The notes beneath the pieces were generated by a model, which worked only from the letters and a program-made list of their open reading frames with translations, searched no databases and was not told the DNA's origin. Position numbers and translations under genes: made by a program. Positions 52,621 through 62,644 of a stretch of DNA of 64,000 nucleotides are shown here, piece by piece (within the stretch, counting starts at the first letter, position 1; each line of letters starts with the position of its first letter). The DNA comes from Hyphomicrobiales bacterium (GTDB taxonomy: Bacteria; Pseudomonadota; Alphaproteobacteria; Rhizobiales; Rhizobiaceae), in NCBI GenBank assembly GCA_900471925.1, contig UCGV01000002.1, positions 305,307 to 369,306 of the forward strand. The letters are read 5' to 3'.

Positions 52621-54771
52621 ATGTTCAATACTCATACCGTAGAAATCGAGTGGGCAGGTCGCCCGCTGAAGCTTGAGACCGGCAAGATCGCCCGTCAGGC
52701 CGACGGCGCAGTGCTCGCCACCTATGGCGAAACCGTCGTTCTCGCCACCGTCGTTTCCGCCAAGGCTCCGAAGCCGGGCCAGGACTTCTTCCCGCTGACG
52801 GTCAACTATCAGGAAAAGACCTACGCAGCCGGCAAGATCCCCGGCGGCTACTTCAAGCGCGAAGGACGCCCGAGCGAAAACGAAACCCTCGTTTCGCGCC
52901 TGATCGACCGCCCGATCCGTCCGCTCTTCCCGGAAGGCTACAAGAACGACACCCAGGTTGTCGTCACCGTTGTCCAGCATGACCTCGAGAACGATCCGGA
53001 CATCCTGGCGATGGTCGCAACTTCGGCCGCGTTGACGCTCTCGGGCATCCCCTTCATGGGCCCGGTCGGCGGCGCACGCGTCGGCTATATCAACGGCGAA
53101 TACGTCCTCAACCCGCATCTCGACGAGATGGACGAGTCGAGCCTCGACCTCGTCGTCGCCGGTACCTATGACGCCGTTCTGATGGTCGAATCCGAAGCCA
53201 AGGAGTTGCCGGAAGACGTCATGCTCGGCGCCGTCATGTTCGGCCACAAGGGCTTCCAACCGGTTCTCGACGCGATCATCAAGCTCGCCGAAGTGGCCGC
53301 CAAGGAGCCGCGCGACTTCCAGCCGGAAGACTACTCGGCTCTCGAATCCGAAATGCTCGGCATTGCCGAAGGCGAACTTCGCGAAGCCTACAAGATCACC
53401 CAGAAGGCTGACCGCTACGCCGCCGTTGATGCCGTCAAGGCCAAGGTGAAGGCCCACTTCCTCCCCGAGGAAGGCGAAGCGAAGTACACGGCCGAAGAAG
53501 TCGGCGCGATCTTCAAGCATCTGCAGGCCAAGATCGTCCGCTGGAACATCCTCGACACCAAGAGCCGCATCGACGGTCGCGATCTCGAAACCGTTCGTCC
53601 GATCGTTTCTGAAGTCGGCCTCCTGCCGCGCACGCACGGTTCGGCACTCTTCACGCGCGGCGAGACGCAGGCAATCGTGGTTGCCACGCTCGGCACCGGC
53701 GAAGACGAACAGTATGTCGACAGCCTGACGGGCATGTACAAGGAGCGCTTCCTGCTCCATTACAACTTCCCTCCCTACTCGGTTGGCGAAACCGGCCGCA
53801 TGGGCTCCCCTGGCCGTCGTGAAATCGGCCATGGCAAGCTCGCATGGCGCGCGATCCGCCCGATGCTGCCGTCTGCCGAGCAGTTCCCCTACACGCTGCG
53901 CGTCGTTTCCGAGATCACCGAGTCGAACGGCTCGTCCTCGATGGCAACCGTCTGCGGCACTTCGCTTGCCCTGATGGATGCAGGCGTTCCGCTTGCCAAG
54001 CCGGTTGCCGGTATTGCCATGGGCCTGATCCTCGAAGGCGATCGTTTCGCCGTTCTCTCCGATATTCTCGGTGACGAAGATCATCTCGGCGACATGGACT
54101 TCAAGGTCGCAGGTACTGCCGACGGCATCACCTCGCTGCAGATGGACATCAAGATCGCCGGTATCACCGAAGAGATCATGAAGGTCGCTCTCAACCAGGC
54201 TCAGGGCGGTCGCGCCCACATCCTCGGCGAAATGGCCAAGGCCATCACCGAAAGCCGCGGCCAGCTCGGCGAATTCGCTCCGCGCATCGAAGTCATGAAC
54301 ATCCCGGTCGACAAAATCCGTGAAGTCATCGGCTCCGGCGGCAAGGTCATCCGCGAAATCGTCGAAAAGACCGGCGCCAAGATCAACATCGAAGACGACG
54401 GCACCGTCAAGATCGCCTCTTCCTCCGGCAAGGAAATCGAAGCGGCCCGCAAGTGGATCCACTCGATCGTCGCCGAGCCGGAAATCGGCCAGATCTACGA
54501 AGGTACTGTTGTCAAGACCGCCGACTTCGGCGCCTTCGTCAACTTCTTCGGCGCCCGTGACGGCCTCGTTCACATCTCGCAGCTTGCTTCCGAGCGCGTC
54601 GCGAAGACGCAGGACGTCGTCAAGGAAGGCGACAAGGTCTGGGTCAAGCTTCTCGGCTTCGACGAGCGCGGCAAGGTTCGCCTGTCCATGAAGGTTGTCG
54701 ACCAGACTACCGGCCAGGAAATTCCGGCTGCCGAAAAGGGCGACAAGAAGAAGGATGAAGCAGCCGAATAA
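52621..54771 (+). CDS. pnp: polyribonucleotide nucleotidyltransferase (PNPase)
   Basis: A 716-residue trimeric 3'-5' exoribonuclease that degrades RNA with phosphate and can add tails. Two RNase PH-like domains flank a helical domain; the second has [20 protein letters not shown] near 342 and the active-site [13 protein letters not shown] near 462. KH (about 558-612, [20 protein letters not shown]) and S1 (about 622-690) domains follow, then a lysine-rich end. ATG 52621 follows AAGGACAAGAC. A terminator follows the stop. Confidence 0.98.
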   Translation: MFNTHTVEIEWAGRPLKLETGKIARQADGAVLATYGETVVLATVVSAKAPKPGQDFFPLTVNYQEKTYAAGKIPGGYFKREGRPSENETLVSRLIDRPIRPLFPEGYKNDTQVVVTVVQHDLENDPDILAMVATSAALTLSGIPFMGPVGGARVGYINGEYVLNPHLDEMDESSLDLVVAGTYDAVLMVESEAKELPEDVMLGAVMFGHKGFQPVLDAIIKLAEVAAKEPRDFQPEDYSALESEMLGIAEGELREAYKITQKADRYAAVDAVKAKVKAHFLPEEGEAKYTAEEVGAIFKHLQAKIVRWNILDTKSRIDGRDLETVRPIVSEVGLLPRTHGSALFTRGETQAIVVATLGTGEDEQYVDSLTGMYKERFLLHYNFPPYSVGETGRMGSPGRREIGHGKLAWRAIRPMLPSAEQFPYTLRVVSEITESNGSSSMATVCGTSLALMDAGVPLAKPVAGIAMGLILEGDRFAVLSDILGDEDHLGDMDFKVAGTADGITSLQMDIKIAGITEEIMKVALNQAQGGRAHILGEMAKAITESRGQLGEFAPRIEVMNIPVDKIREVIGSGGKVIREIVEKTGAKINIEDDGTVKIASSSGKEIEAARKWIHSIVAEPEIGQIYEGTVVKTADFGAFVNFFGARDGLVHISQLASERVAKTQDVVKEGDKVWVKLLGFDERGKVRLSMKVVDQTTGQEIPAAEKGDKKKDEAAE

Positions 54772-54795
54772 GCTGCGCCTTCCACGCTGATATCC

Positions 54796-54825
54796 GGGCG
54801 CGGGATTGTTTCCGCGCCCTTTTTA
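54796..54825 (+). terminator. intrinsic terminator of pnp
   Basis: An 8-bp GC-rich stem (GGGCGCGG / CCGCGCCC) with an 8-base loop and TTTTTAT tail lies 25 bases after the stop. Confidence 0.88.
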
Positions 54826-55003
54826 TATTCGATCCTAGAGTGCCGCGCGTCCGTTTGGATGCACAAAGGGCGCTCTAACCCTTTGAATCCATGCATCGGC
54901 TTCTCGAAAATCAATTCCGATTTTCAGGCCAATGCTCAGGCGCCATCGCGAAACAACCGCTGAGCGCTTTCCCTGGAATTGCTCCAGATGACGGGACCCG
55001 ACC

Positions 55004-56020
55004 ATGAGCCGCGAGACGCTGAAGACCCTCTTTCACCCCTTTGCCAGTGTAACCGTAACGCCGCCCGGCGAAGGCGAGCGTGTGCTCTTCCTCGGTGCCG
55101 AGGCGGGCTTTGCACTTCCTGAGGGCTTTGGCGCCTCTCTGGAGGCCGTGCAGGGCTTCAAGCCGCTCTACAGGCAACTCCTGGCCCAGCGCATCGAGGC
55201 AAAGCCGGAGATAGACGGCGAAGACTATGACGCCGCGCTGGTGCTCTGCACCAAGCACAAGGGCGAAAACGAGGCCAATATCGCCGCTGCCCTTTCCCGT
55301 GTGAAGGCAGGCGGCCTGATCGTCGTCGCAGGCGGCAAGGAAGACGGCATTCAGCCGCTGCGCAAGCGGATGGAAGGTTTCGGCCTCGATGTCGAACATA
55401 TGCCGAAATATCACGGCGTCGCCTTCTGGTTCGGCCGGCCGGCCGATGTGAGCGAGATCGTCGCGAAATTCGGCAAGGCGCCCGTTCGTGTCGACGACCG
55501 GTTCATCGCATCGCCCGGCATGTTCTCGCATGACCGGCTGGACGCCGGTTCGCAGCTTCTCGCTTCGCGCCTGCCGACGGATTTCACCGGCGATGTGGCC
55601 GATTTCGGTGCCGGCTGGGGTTATCTCTCCGTGGAACTGGCAGAGAAGTCCCCCAATATTGCCCGCCTTGACCTCTACGAGGCCAACTACGAGGCTCTGG
55701 AGGCCGCCAAGGCCAATCTGGCAGAGAACTGCCCGGACGCGCCTGTACGCTTCTTCTGGCACGATCTGGCGGGCGAGCAGATACGCGACAAGTACGATCT
55801 CGTCATCATGAACCCGCCCTTCCATGAGGGACATGCCGCTGAGCCTTCACTCGGCCAGGCGTTGATCAAGACGGCGGCTTCCGCGCTGCGTGGCGGCGGG
55901 CGGCTGATGCTGGTCGCCAACCGTGGCCTGCCCTATGAGCCGGTGCTGGCGGAACACTTCAAGGACAGCGGCGAAACCTGCCGCAATGCCCGCTTCAAGG
56001 TTTTGTGGGCCCGCAAATAG
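55004..56020 (+). CDS. class I SAM-dependent methyltransferase, RsmC-like
   Basis: A 338-residue methyltransferase with the duplicated layout of RsmC/RlmG: a degenerate N-terminal domain and a catalytic C-terminal domain. VADFGAGWGYLSVELAEKSP near residue 195 binds SAM, and IMNPPFHEG near 268 is the N-P-P-F motif of N-methylation of guanine. Likely product is m2G in rRNA, with 16S G1207 the best guess. It stands alone between pnp and the fab genes, and a bidirectional terminator follows. Confidence 0.87.
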   Translation: MSRETLKTLFHPFASVTVTPPGEGERVLFLGAEAGFALPEGFGASLEAVQGFKPLYRQLLAQRIEAKPEIDGEDYDAALVLCTKHKGENEANIAAALSRVKAGGLIVVAGGKEDGIQPLRKRMEGFGLDVEHMPKYHGVAFWFGRPADVSEIVAKFGKAPVRVDDRFIASPGMFSHDRLDAGSQLLASRLPTDFTGDVADFGAGWGYLSVELAEKSPNIARLDLYEANYEALEAAKANLAENCPDAPVRFFWHDLAGEQIRDKYDLVIMNPPFHEGHAAEPSLGQALIKTAASALRGGGRLMLVANRGLPYEPVLAEHFKDSGETCRNARFKVLWARK

Positions 56021-56027
56021 CAGACAT

Positions 56028-56057
56028 AAAAAAGGCGGCCAATGGCCGCCTTTTTTT
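56028..56057. terminator. bidirectional intrinsic terminator
   Basis: A 13-bp perfect stem (AAAAAAGGCGGCC / GGCCGCCTTTTTT) with loop AAT has T tracts on both strands. It separates the methyltransferase and the convergent fabI. Confidence 0.94.
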
Positions 56058-56072
56058 GAATTATAGAGCCGC

Positions 56073-56879
56073 TTACTCGACGTCCGCGTTGCGCAGCGTT
56101 TCCAGCGCCGGCATCGACGTGACGTTATAGCCGGCATCGACGAAGTGGATTTCGCCGGTGACGCCTGTCGAAAGATCCGACAGAAGATAGAGCGCGGAGC
56201 TGCCGACCTGATCGATGGTCACTGTCTTGCGCAGCGGCGCGTTGCGCTGGTTCCACGAGAGGATAGCGCGAGCATCGGATATGCCGGCACCGGCGAGCGT
56301 GCGGATCGGGCCGGCGGAGATCGCGTTGACGCGGATGCCGCGCGGGCCGTAGTCGGCAGCCAGATAGCGCACGGAGGCTTCCAGAGCAGCCTTGGCAACG
56401 CCCATGACATTGTAGTTCGGAATGACGCGCGTGGAGCCGTTATAGGTCAGCGTCAGCATGGTGCCGCCATCTTCCATCAGCGGCGCACAGCGCTTGGCGA
56501 TCTCCGTGAAGGAGAAACAGGAGATGACCATGGTGCGGCTGAAGTTCTCGCGTGTCGTATCGGCGTAGAGGCCCTTCAGCTCGTTCTTGTCGGAAAAACC
56601 GATGGCATGAACGATGAAATCGAGCTTGCCCCAACGCTCCTTGATCGCATCGATGACCGTATCGACCGAAGCGACATCCTCGACATCGCAGGGAAGCAGG
56701 AAGTCGGAGCCGACTTCGGCAGCCAGCGGCTTGACGCGCTTGCCGAGTGCTTCACCCTGGAAGGTGAAGGCCAGTTCGGCACCCTGGGCAGCGAGCGCCT
56801 TCGAAATCCCCCAGGCGATCGAGTGGTTGTTTGCGACACCCATGATGAGGCCGCGCTTACCCTGCATGATTCCGGTCAT
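56073..56879 (-). CDS. fabI: enoyl-[acyl-carrier-protein] reductase (NADH) FabI
   Basis: A 268-residue short-chain dehydrogenase-fold enzyme that reduces the trans-2 double bond at the end of each fatty-acid elongation cycle. GLIMGVANNHSIAWGISKAL near residue 9 binds the nucleotide. The FabI-type catalytic pair Y-x6-K is seen in NYNVMGVAKAALEASVRYLA near 157. ATG 56879 stands four bases after the fabB stop, so fabA-fabB-fabI are one unit. Triclosan and diazaborine target this family. Confidence 0.95.
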   Translation of the reverse strand: MTGIMQGKRGLIMGVANNHSIAWGISKALAAQGAELAFTFQGEALGKRVKPLAAEVGSDFLLPCDVEDVASVDTVIDAIKERWGKLDFIVHAIGFSDKNELKGLYADTTRENFSRTMVISCFSFTEIAKRCAPLMEDGGTMLTLTYNGSTRVIPNYNVMGVAKAALEASVRYLAADYGPRGIRVNAISAGPIRTLAGAGISDARAILSWNQRNAPLRKTVTIDQVGSSALYLLSDLSTGVTGEIHFVDAGYNVTSMPALETLRNADVE

Positions 56880-56883
56880 ATTA

Positions 56884-58116
56884 TTATCCGTTATAGCGCT
56901 GGAATACGAGCGTGGCGTTGGTGCCGCCGAAGCCGAAGGAGTTGGAGAGAGCCAGATCGATCTTGGCATTGTCGATGCGCTTGCGCACGATCGGCACGCC
57001 GTCGAATTCCGGGTCAAGCTCCTTGATATGCGCGCTTTCGCCGATGAAACCTTCCTGCATCATCAGCAGCGAATAAATAGATTCCTGCACACCGGCAGCA
57101 CCGAGCGAGTGGCCCGTCAGCGACTTGGTGGACTGGATGTGCGGAAGCTTGTCACCGAAGACTTCGCGGATCGCACCGATTTCCTTGCTGTCGCCGACCG
57201 GCGTCGAGGTACCATGCGTGTTGATGTAATCGATATCGCCCTTCACGGTGGCAAGCGCCTGACGCATGCAGCGTGCAGCACCTTCGCCCGAAGGGGCAAC
57301 CATGTCGTAACCGTCGGACGTCGCGCCGTAACCGACGACTTCAGCATAGATCTTGGCGCCGCGTGCCTTGGCATGTTCCAGTTCCTCGAGGACGAGGACA
57401 CCGGCGCCGCCGGCGATGACGAAGCCATCACGGCTGACGTCATAGGCACGCGAAGCACTATCCGGCGTATCGTTATACTTGGAAGACATGGCACCCATGG
57501 CGTCGAAGAGGTTCGACATGGTCCAGTCGAGGTCTTCGTGGCCACCAGCGAACATCATGTCCTGCTTGCCCCACTGGATCATTTCCACCGCATTGCCGAT
57601 GCAGTGAGCCGACGTAGAGCAGGCAGACGAGATCGAATAGTTGACACCGTGGATCTTGAACCAGGTGGCGAGCGTTGCCGAGGCGGTCGAGGACATGGCC
57701 TTCGGCACGGCGAAGGGGCCGATACGCTTGGGGCTGTTGTTCTTGACGGTGATCTCGGCCGCTTCGATCAGCGTACGCGTGGAAGGACCGCCGGAGCCCA
57801 TGATGATGCCAACGCGCTCGTTCTCGCTGTATTCCTTTTCTTCCAGGCCGGAATCGGCGATCGCCTGTTTCATGGCGACGTGATTCCAGGCGCCGCCCTG
57901 CGACAGGAAGCGCATGGCGCGGCGATCGACCAGTTCGGCGAGCTTGTCGGCGCCGAGCTTGGGGCTGCCCCAGACCTGGCACTTGAAGCCGTGCTCGGCG
58001 AAATCGTTGGAGAAAGAAATACCGGACTTTGCCTGGCGAAGGGATTCGGTGACTTCGGCCGCGTCGTTTCCGATCGAAGACACGACACCTAGACCCGTGA
58101 CAACTACCCGTCTCAT
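56884..58116 (-). CDS. fabB: 3-oxoacyl-[acyl-carrier-protein] synthase I FabB
   Basis: A 410-residue condensing enzyme that elongates the cis-3-decenoyl chain made by FabA, committing it to unsaturated fatty acids. The active cysteine lies in [16 protein letters not shown] near residue 162. The two histidines are in [11 protein letters not shown] near 298 and [11 protein letters not shown] near 335. Pairing with FabA rather than a lone position indicates FabB, not FabF. Gap to fabA is 47 bases. Confidence 0.96.
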   Translation of the reverse strand: MRRVVVTGLGVVSSIGNDAAEVTESLRQAKSGISFSNDFAEHGFKCQVWGSPKLGADKLAELVDRRAMRFLSQGGAWNHVAMKQAIADSGLEEKEYSENERVGIIMGSGGPSTRTLIEAAEITVKNNSPKRIGPFAVPKAMSSTASATLATWFKIHGVNYSISSACSTSAHCIGNAVEMIQWGKQDMMFAGGHEDLDWTMSNLFDAMGAMSSKYNDTPDSASRAYDVSRDGFVIAGGAGVLVLEELEHAKARGAKIYAEVVGYGATSDGYDMVAPSGEGAARCMRQALATVKGDIDYINTHGTSTPVGDSKEIGAIREVFGDKLPHIQSTKSLTGHSLGAAGVQESIYSLLMMQEGFIGESAHIKELDPEFDGVPIVRKRIDNAKIDLALSNSFGFGGTNATLVFQRYNG

Positions 58117-58163
58117 CTGATCAAACCCTTGTTGTTTTCGTGAGCCGCTCGAAATTGCGGTTT

Positions 58164-58679
58164 TCAGGCCGTCTTATCTTTCGAGAGACCGACGCGAAGA
58201 TCGGTCGCCTGATAAATGGTTTCGCCGTCAGCCTTGAGCCAGCCGTCGGCGGTGCCGAGCACCAGACGGCCGCGCATGACGCGCTTGAAGTCGATACCGT
58301 ATTCAATCAGCTTCGTGTGCGGGCGGACCATACCCTTGAACTTCACTTCGCCGGTCGAGAGCGCCATACCGCGGCCCGGCTCGCCGAGCCAACCCAGATA
58401 GAAGCCGGTCAACTGCCACATGCCGTCAAGGCCAAGGCAGCCCGGCATGATTGGGTTACCTTCGAAATGGCAGGGGAAATACCAGTCGTCGGGGCGAACA
58501 TCGTATTCGGCCCGCAGATAGCCCTTGTCGAAGGCGCCGCCCGTTTCGGAAATATCCGTGATACGGTGAACCATCAACATAGGCGGCAAAGGCAGCTGCG
58601 CATTGCCGGGCCCGAACAGTTCACCGTGCGCGCAGGCGATAAGTTCTTCGTAGGAGTAGCTGGACTGTCTGGTCGTCAT
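58164..58679 (-). CDS. fabA: 3-hydroxydecanoyl-[acyl-carrier-protein] dehydratase/isomerase FabA
   Basis: A 171-residue hot-dog-fold dimer that dehydrates 3-hydroxydecanoyl-ACP and isomerises the product to the cis-3 form, the branch point to unsaturated fatty acids. The active histidine is in [20 protein letters not shown] near residue 70, with the catalytic aspartate in GLDG. N-terminal [20 protein letters not shown] is typical. It is the first gene of fabA-fabB-fabI and is divergent from irr across 302 bases. Confidence 0.97.
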   Translation of the reverse strand: MTTRQSSYSYEELIACAHGELFGPGNAQLPLPPMLMVHRITDISETGGAFDKGYLRAEYDVRPDDWYFPCHFEGNPIMPGCLGLDGMWQLTGFYLGWLGEPGRGMALSTGEVKFKGMVRPHTKLIEYGIDFKRVMRGRLVLGTADGWLKADGETIYQATDLRVGLSKDKTA

Positions 58680-58901
58680 AAATCTCTGTTTCCCCCCGCG
58701 TTCTTGGCGATGGATGTGTGTCTTTAGTCCAAGTTCCGCAGAAAATGAAGCGCAAGCATGGCGGCTTCAATCTTGGTTCTGGACCGGGCCTGAGCCAGTA
58801 TTTGGTGGTCGCATACAGGAAGGCCAAGGCCGCGACCAGAGCTAATTACGTGAAAAGCCTGTTTTTGCGGCCTTTCGAAGGCTCTTGTCCCCATTGAACT
58901 A
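58680..58901. other. fabA-irr divergent intergenic region
   Basis: This stretch has no gene. It should hold the fabA promoter on the minus strand, possibly near the CTTGGA at about 58730, and a short poly-G block directly before the fabA start. Apart from the palindrome at its irr end I see no further structure. Confidence 0.4.
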
Positions 58902-58929
58902 TTGAAAGGCTTTTGCGCAAAAGTTATAT
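58902..58929 (+). promoter_or_regulatory. likely irr promoter with a perfect palindrome in its spacer
   Basis: TTGAAA (58902-58907) and TTATAT (58924-58929) are 16 bases apart, about 50 bases before the irr ATG. The perfect 14-bp palindrome CTTTTGCGCAAAAG (58910-58923) fills the spacer, where a bound protein would block polymerase. It does not match the Irr ICE box, the RirA iron box or the Mur box as I know them. Confidence 0.55.
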
Positions 58930-58981
58930 CGCATTAAAGAAACATGATTGCTTTTCGCCAGAATAACCGGAGTTGGTGTTG

Positions 58982-59404
58982 ATGACGGGTGAAACCCCGA
59001 TCTCCATAGAGGTCAGGCTGCGCAGCGCAGGCCTGCGTCCCACCCGCCAGCGCGTCGCGCTTGGCGACCTCCTGTTTGCGAAGGGTGATCGGCACCTGAC
59101 CGTCGAGGAACTGCACGAGGAAGCGGTCACTGCCGGCGTGCCGGTGTCGCTCGCGACCGTCTACAATACACTGCACCAGTTCACCGAAGCCGGCATGATC
59201 CGTGTGCTCGCCGTCGAGAGCGCCAAGACCTATTTCGACACCAATGTCTCCGATCACCATCATTTCTTCGTCGAAGGCGAAAACGAGGTGCTCGATATTC
59301 CGATCAGCAATCTGACGATCGACAATCTGCCGCCACCGCCCGAAGGCATGGAAATCGCTCATGTCGACGTTGTGATCCGCCTGCGGCCCAAGCAGCAGGA
59401 CTGA
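58982..59404 (+). CDS. irr: iron response regulator Irr (Fur family)
   Basis: A 140-residue Fur-family regulator that in rhizobia controls iron and heme genes when iron is scarce and is lost or inactivated through heme. The winged helix contains GLRPTRQRVALGDLLFAKGD near residue 14 and VSLATVYNTLHQFTEAGMI near 55. The heme-linked histidine cluster is SDHHHFFVEGENEVLD near 88. The N-terminal Cys-Pro heme motif of Bradyrhizobium Irr is absent, as in other Rhizobium Irr proteins. ATG 58982 has CCGGAG upstream. Confidence 0.94.
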   Translation: MTGETPISIEVRLRSAGLRPTRQRVALGDLLFAKGDRHLTVEELHEEAVTAGVPVSLATVYNTLHQFTEAGMIRVLAVESAKTYFDTNVSDHHHFFVEGENEVLDIPISNLTIDNLPPPPEGMEIAHVDVVIRLRPKQQD

Positions 59405-59407
59405 TTT

Positions 59408-60043
59408 TTACATCACATCGTCAGGGTGCCGACCGGGCATGTGCTTGTAGGTCGGGAAGGTCCAACCGAACCACAATGCGCCTCCGCGTACTGCGAAGGC
59501 CGCAGCGACGCCACAGGCCGACGCGACATAGAGCTCGGCACCCAGCGCATTGACGCCCGTAAAGACGCCGGATCCCACCAAAGCCGCCGTCACATAGACT
59601 TCCGGACGCAAGAGCACGGAGGGTTCGTTTGCCAGGAGATCGCGGAGGATACCGCCGAATGTCGCCGTCAGCGCACCGGTGACGATGGCAATCGTGGGAG
59701 AGCCGGTAGCAGCCAGGCCCTTGGCCGCACCCAGCACGCAATAGGCGGCAAGACCCACCGCATCGAGCCAAATCAATAGGCGATAGCGCGATTCCAGCAA
59801 ATGGGCGGTGAAGAAAACGACGACGCCGGCGATGCAGCAGATGACGATGTAGAACGGATTCAAGACCCAGAAGACCGGCACGCGGCCAAGAATGATATCG
59901 CGGACCGTGCCACCGCCCGTACCCGTCACGACTGCAAAGAACAGGAAGCCAATCAGATCGAGCTGCTTGCGCGAGGCGGCCAGCGCGCCAGTCGCAGCAA
60001 AGAGGGCGATGCCAGCGTAATCGAGATAAACGAGCAGTGACAT
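59408..60043 (-). CDS. TRIC-type (UPF0126/YadS) cation channel protein
   Basis: A 211-residue inner-membrane protein with seven helices in two homologous halves, each with a glycine-rich kink: TGTGGGTVRDIILGRVPVFW near residue 40 and TATFGGILRDLLANEPSVLL near 128. Bacterial TRIC homologues are trimeric potassium-permeable channels. It converges with irr, with three bases between the two stops. Confidence 0.9.
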   Translation of the reverse strand: MSLLVYLDYAGIALFAATGALAASRKQLDLIGFLFFAVVTGTGGGTVRDIILGRVPVFWVLNPFYIVICCIAGVVVFFTAHLLESRYRLLIWLDAVGLAAYCVLGAAKGLAATGSPTIAIVTGALTATFGGILRDLLANEPSVLLRPEVYVTAALVGSGVFTGVNALGAELYVASACGVAAAFAVRGGALWFGWTFPTYKHMPGRHPDDVM

Positions 60044-60156
60044 CGGGACCTCCAGACCTGCAGAATGCGCAATACTGAATCATCGCGGCAAGGGCGGCGC
60101 AAGCCGGCGCATAGAGAATGGATGGCCACAGAGCCGTTATCCATAAGAGGAAAGCC

Positions 60157-60630
60157 GTGAAGACGCTGCTGCCCGTACTCCTGAATGTAATTTTGCTGCT
60201 GATCATGCCGGTCGCGGCCTTTTCGCAGCAATCGCTGATCTCCGACCCGGAGATCTACGAGAAAAAGCATTTTCAGGAGCAGTGCACTGAAGCTTCTTTC
60301 GGCGACGGCTTTCTCACCCGTCAGGACATCAACAATGACGGCCTGATGGATGTGGTCATCAACGAGGGCGAACTGACCTGCGACGGCCAGAAGGGTCCGC
60401 AGTGCAACGAGGACGGCTGCACCTATAATTTTTACCTGCAGGTCGCCGAAGGCGGCTACTTCATGATCGCGACCGCGCAGATCTTCGGCTACGACTTCGT
60501 CCAGCGCTTCGGCAACATGGTGCTCGCGATGAAGATGAACCCGCGCTTCTGCGACCGCACCGATGGTGAGCCGTGTGTCGTGACCACCCGCGTGCGCGGC
60601 ACAAAATTCGTTACAATCTCCAAGAAATAG
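60157..60630 (+). CDS. secreted hypothetical protein, 157 residues
   Basis: A 157-residue exported protein. A signal peptide (about 1-24, LLPVLLNVILLLIMPVAAFS) is followed by a domain with six or more cysteines (EQCTEASF, LTCDGQKGPQCNEDGCTYNF, RFCDRTDGEPC), likely disulfide-bonded. RQDINNDGLMDVVINEGE near residue 55 has the D-x-N-x-D-G pattern of an FG-GAP or calcium-binding loop. No named family recognised. GTG 60157 has AAGAGGAAAG upstream. Confidence 0.75.
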   Translation: MKTLLPVLLNVILLLIMPVAAFSQQSLISDPEIYEKKHFQEQCTEASFGDGFLTRQDINNDGLMDVVINEGELTCDGQKGPQCNEDGCTYNFYLQVAEGGYFMIATAQIFGYDFVQRFGNMVLAMKMNPRFCDRTDGEPCVVTTRVRGTKFVTISKK

Positions 60631-60633
60631 GCC

Positions 60634-61422
60634 TCAGCCCGGGAAGAGCGCCGAGGTGCGGCCGGCAAGATAATAGCCGACTAGGCCGTACCATTCGCGA
60701 AGAGCCGTCCTCAGATGCTCGGAATTCAGGCTCGGCTGGGTCAGATTGAGACCGAGCGTGACATCGCCTGTCGTGCGGTAATCCGTCGGCCACGGCACGA
60801 TATCGATGCCGAGCTTGCGGAACAGGCCGACCGAGCGCGGCATATGAAATCCCGATGTAATCAGCAGGCAATTCGACAAGCCCTGCTCTGCCAGGAACGC
60901 CTTGGTATTAACAGCGTTCTCGTAAGTCGTGCGTGACTGGGTTTCCTCCACGAGCCGGTCCGCGCCGACACCGAAGAGCGGGAAGAAGCGCCTGGAAGCA
61001 GCCGCGTCCCCCTCATAGCCGCCGGAAAGCGAGCCATCGCCACCCGAAACCAGGATGCGGGATTGCGGGAATTTCTGCGCCAGACGCAGCGCTTCAATGA
61101 AGCGATCCACGCCCTCACTGAATTCGATGCCGTGACGCGCCGTGTTCACCTCGCCTTCGAAGGCTCCACCAAGCACGATCATGCATCTGACGTCATCAGG
61201 GTCGCTGGCTGGTTTCGGAAAACGGTCCTCGAGGCCCTGCAGCATGTAAGTGCCCGTCGTTGTGTAGAGCGTGACGAAAAGGATCAGAAGCGCCCCCGCC
61301 GCACCAATCAGGCCGAGGATGCGCCAGCGCAACAAGCCTGCGATCAGGGCAAGCAATACGCCGAAGAAAGCCAGTGACATGGGCTGGCCAAAAATCCAGA
61401 CGAGCTTCGACAACAGGAACAC
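60634..61422 (-). CDS. YdcF-family (DUF218/ElyC-like) membrane protein
   Basis: A 262-residue protein with two N-terminal membrane helices (about 10-55) and a DUF218 domain (about 78-235). MIVLGGAFEG, SRILVSGGDGSLSGGYEGDA, ESQTRTTYENAV-like EETQSRTTYENAVNTKAFLA and NCLLITSGFHMPRSVGLFRK are the conserved blocks. E. coli ElyC/YdcF relatives affect envelope and carrier-lipid metabolism. It converges with the secreted protein gene, with three bases between the two stops. Confidence 0.9.
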   Translation of the reverse strand: MFLLSKLVWIFGQPMSLAFFGVLLALIAGLLRWRILGLIGAAGALLILFVTLYTTTGTYMLQGLEDRFPKPASDPDDVRCMIVLGGAFEGEVNTARHGIEFSEGVDRFIEALRLAQKFPQSRILVSGGDGSLSGGYEGDAAASRRFFPLFGVGADRLVEETQSRTTYENAVNTKAFLAEQGLSNCLLITSGFHMPRSVGLFRKLGIDIVPWPTDYRTTGDVTLGLNLTQPSLNSEHLRTALREWYGLVGYYLAGRTSALFPG

Positions 61423-61556
61423 GTTCTACCTCGCTGGGACATTTCCGTTTCTCCGCAATTACGCACGCAAAAACCGCTGCACACTTTTGCTGGAATTGCT
61501 CGACGTCACGTGCCCCTTCCTACGCGATTCGACGATGACGGCAATGACCGTGGTTA

Positions 61557-62273
61557 CTATCGCGCCGGATGAGGTCCAGAAGCTGCGATCTTCTGATTGA
61601 AGCGTCGCTGCAACGGGCGAGGAATGAACAGGGCCGCAATCGCCAACCCCATTGCGAATATCGAAACCAGCCACAGCGCGTGGGCGCCGACAAGCTGCGT
61701 CATCAACGCACCGCAAATGGCTCCAAGCACCATGCCGCCCCACGGCACGACCTGGATCATCCAATCGAGCCGCCGGTCGCCGACGATCCAGCGGCCGATC
61801 CCTCGACCGAAGCGTGACAGTGCGCCTGTCACATAGGTCAGCCCGATCGGCAGACCCTCTATATGTTCGACAGCGGCATTGACCATGCCCATGGCTAGCA
61901 CGATCACATAGAAGCGCGCCATCAACAGATCCTGCAGCGCCATCATCGAGGCGAGCGCCAGGATAAGACTCACACAGCAGAGCACGACGAAGATGCGTCG
62001 TTCGGCGCGATGCGCGACGACGATGCCGGCGGCATTGCCGAACACGAAAACGATGATGGCCGACAGCAGCACGGCCGCATGCCTGATATCGCCGCCGCTC
62101 AGCGCGAGTGCCGCCCGCGTCGTATTGCCGGTCATGAAGGACACGAAATCGCCGGTCAGAAGCAGACCGGTGGCATCCGTCATGCCAGCCAGAAAGGAAA
62201 TCGAGCCAACCAGCGCCAATCCGGTTGCAGTTCTGCGCGTTCTGATGATGCGGCGGCGTCTTGCTAATGTCAT
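61557..62273 (-). CDS. DUF1275 (YoaK-family) membrane protein
   Basis: A 238-residue inner-membrane protein with six or seven helices. FLAGMTDATGLLLTGDFVSF near residue 28, followed by MTGNTTRAALALSGGD, is the DUF1275 hallmark. YVTGALSRFGRGIGRWIVGD near 148 is also typical. The function of the family is unknown. It lies downstream of tRNA-Ala on the same strand. Confidence 0.88.
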   Translation of the reverse strand: MTLARRRRIIRTRRTATGLALVGSISFLAGMTDATGLLLTGDFVSFMTGNTTRAALALSGGDIRHAAVLLSAIIVFVFGNAAGIVVAHRAERRIFVVLCCVSLILALASMMALQDLLMARFYVIVLAMGMVNAAVEHIEGLPIGLTYVTGALSRFGRGIGRWIVGDRRLDWMIQVVPWGGMVLGAICGALMTQLVGAHALWLVSIFAMGLAIAALFIPRPLQRRFNQKIAASGPHPAR

Positions 62274-62420
62274 GGGTTCGGGTCCGGGATGCCGAATCGG
62301 CTGGCCTCAGAGGAGCATAAGAACCCGCTTTCGGCTGCCGCAAGCGGTAAGCGTGCCGCTTTTGACAAAAGTCATTTGTGCCGACCGAAAATGTCTAAGG
62401 AAATTGTTCGGAGAGAGATT

Positions 62421-62496
<76 letters not shown>

Positions 62497-62594
62497 ATCA
62501 GGGTGGTCCGGACTGGCCGGTCCTGGGATACTCCGGAAGGCGTTTCCTCCGGGGTGGCGGCTTATTACTTGCGGTTTTCGCAGATAGCAAGCCT

Positions 62595-62633
62595 AAAAAA
62601 TTCGGCCCGGAATTTTTTTGTCATCCGGGCCGA
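62595..62633 (-). terminator. intrinsic terminator after the TIGR02300 gene
   Basis: On minus, a 10-bp perfect stem (TCGGCCCGGA / TCCGGGCCGA) with a 12-base loop is followed by ATTTTTTAGG. It lies about 12 bases past the stop of the minus-strand gene and upstream of tRNA-Ala, isolating the two. Confidence 0.88.
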
Positions 62634-62644
62634 TATTCGTGTGA

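Noticed and set aside
52474..54573. A 699-codon minus-strand frame opposite pnp
   Set aside because: Shadow of PNPase, biased to Asp, Gly and Val as expected from reverse reading of its codons.
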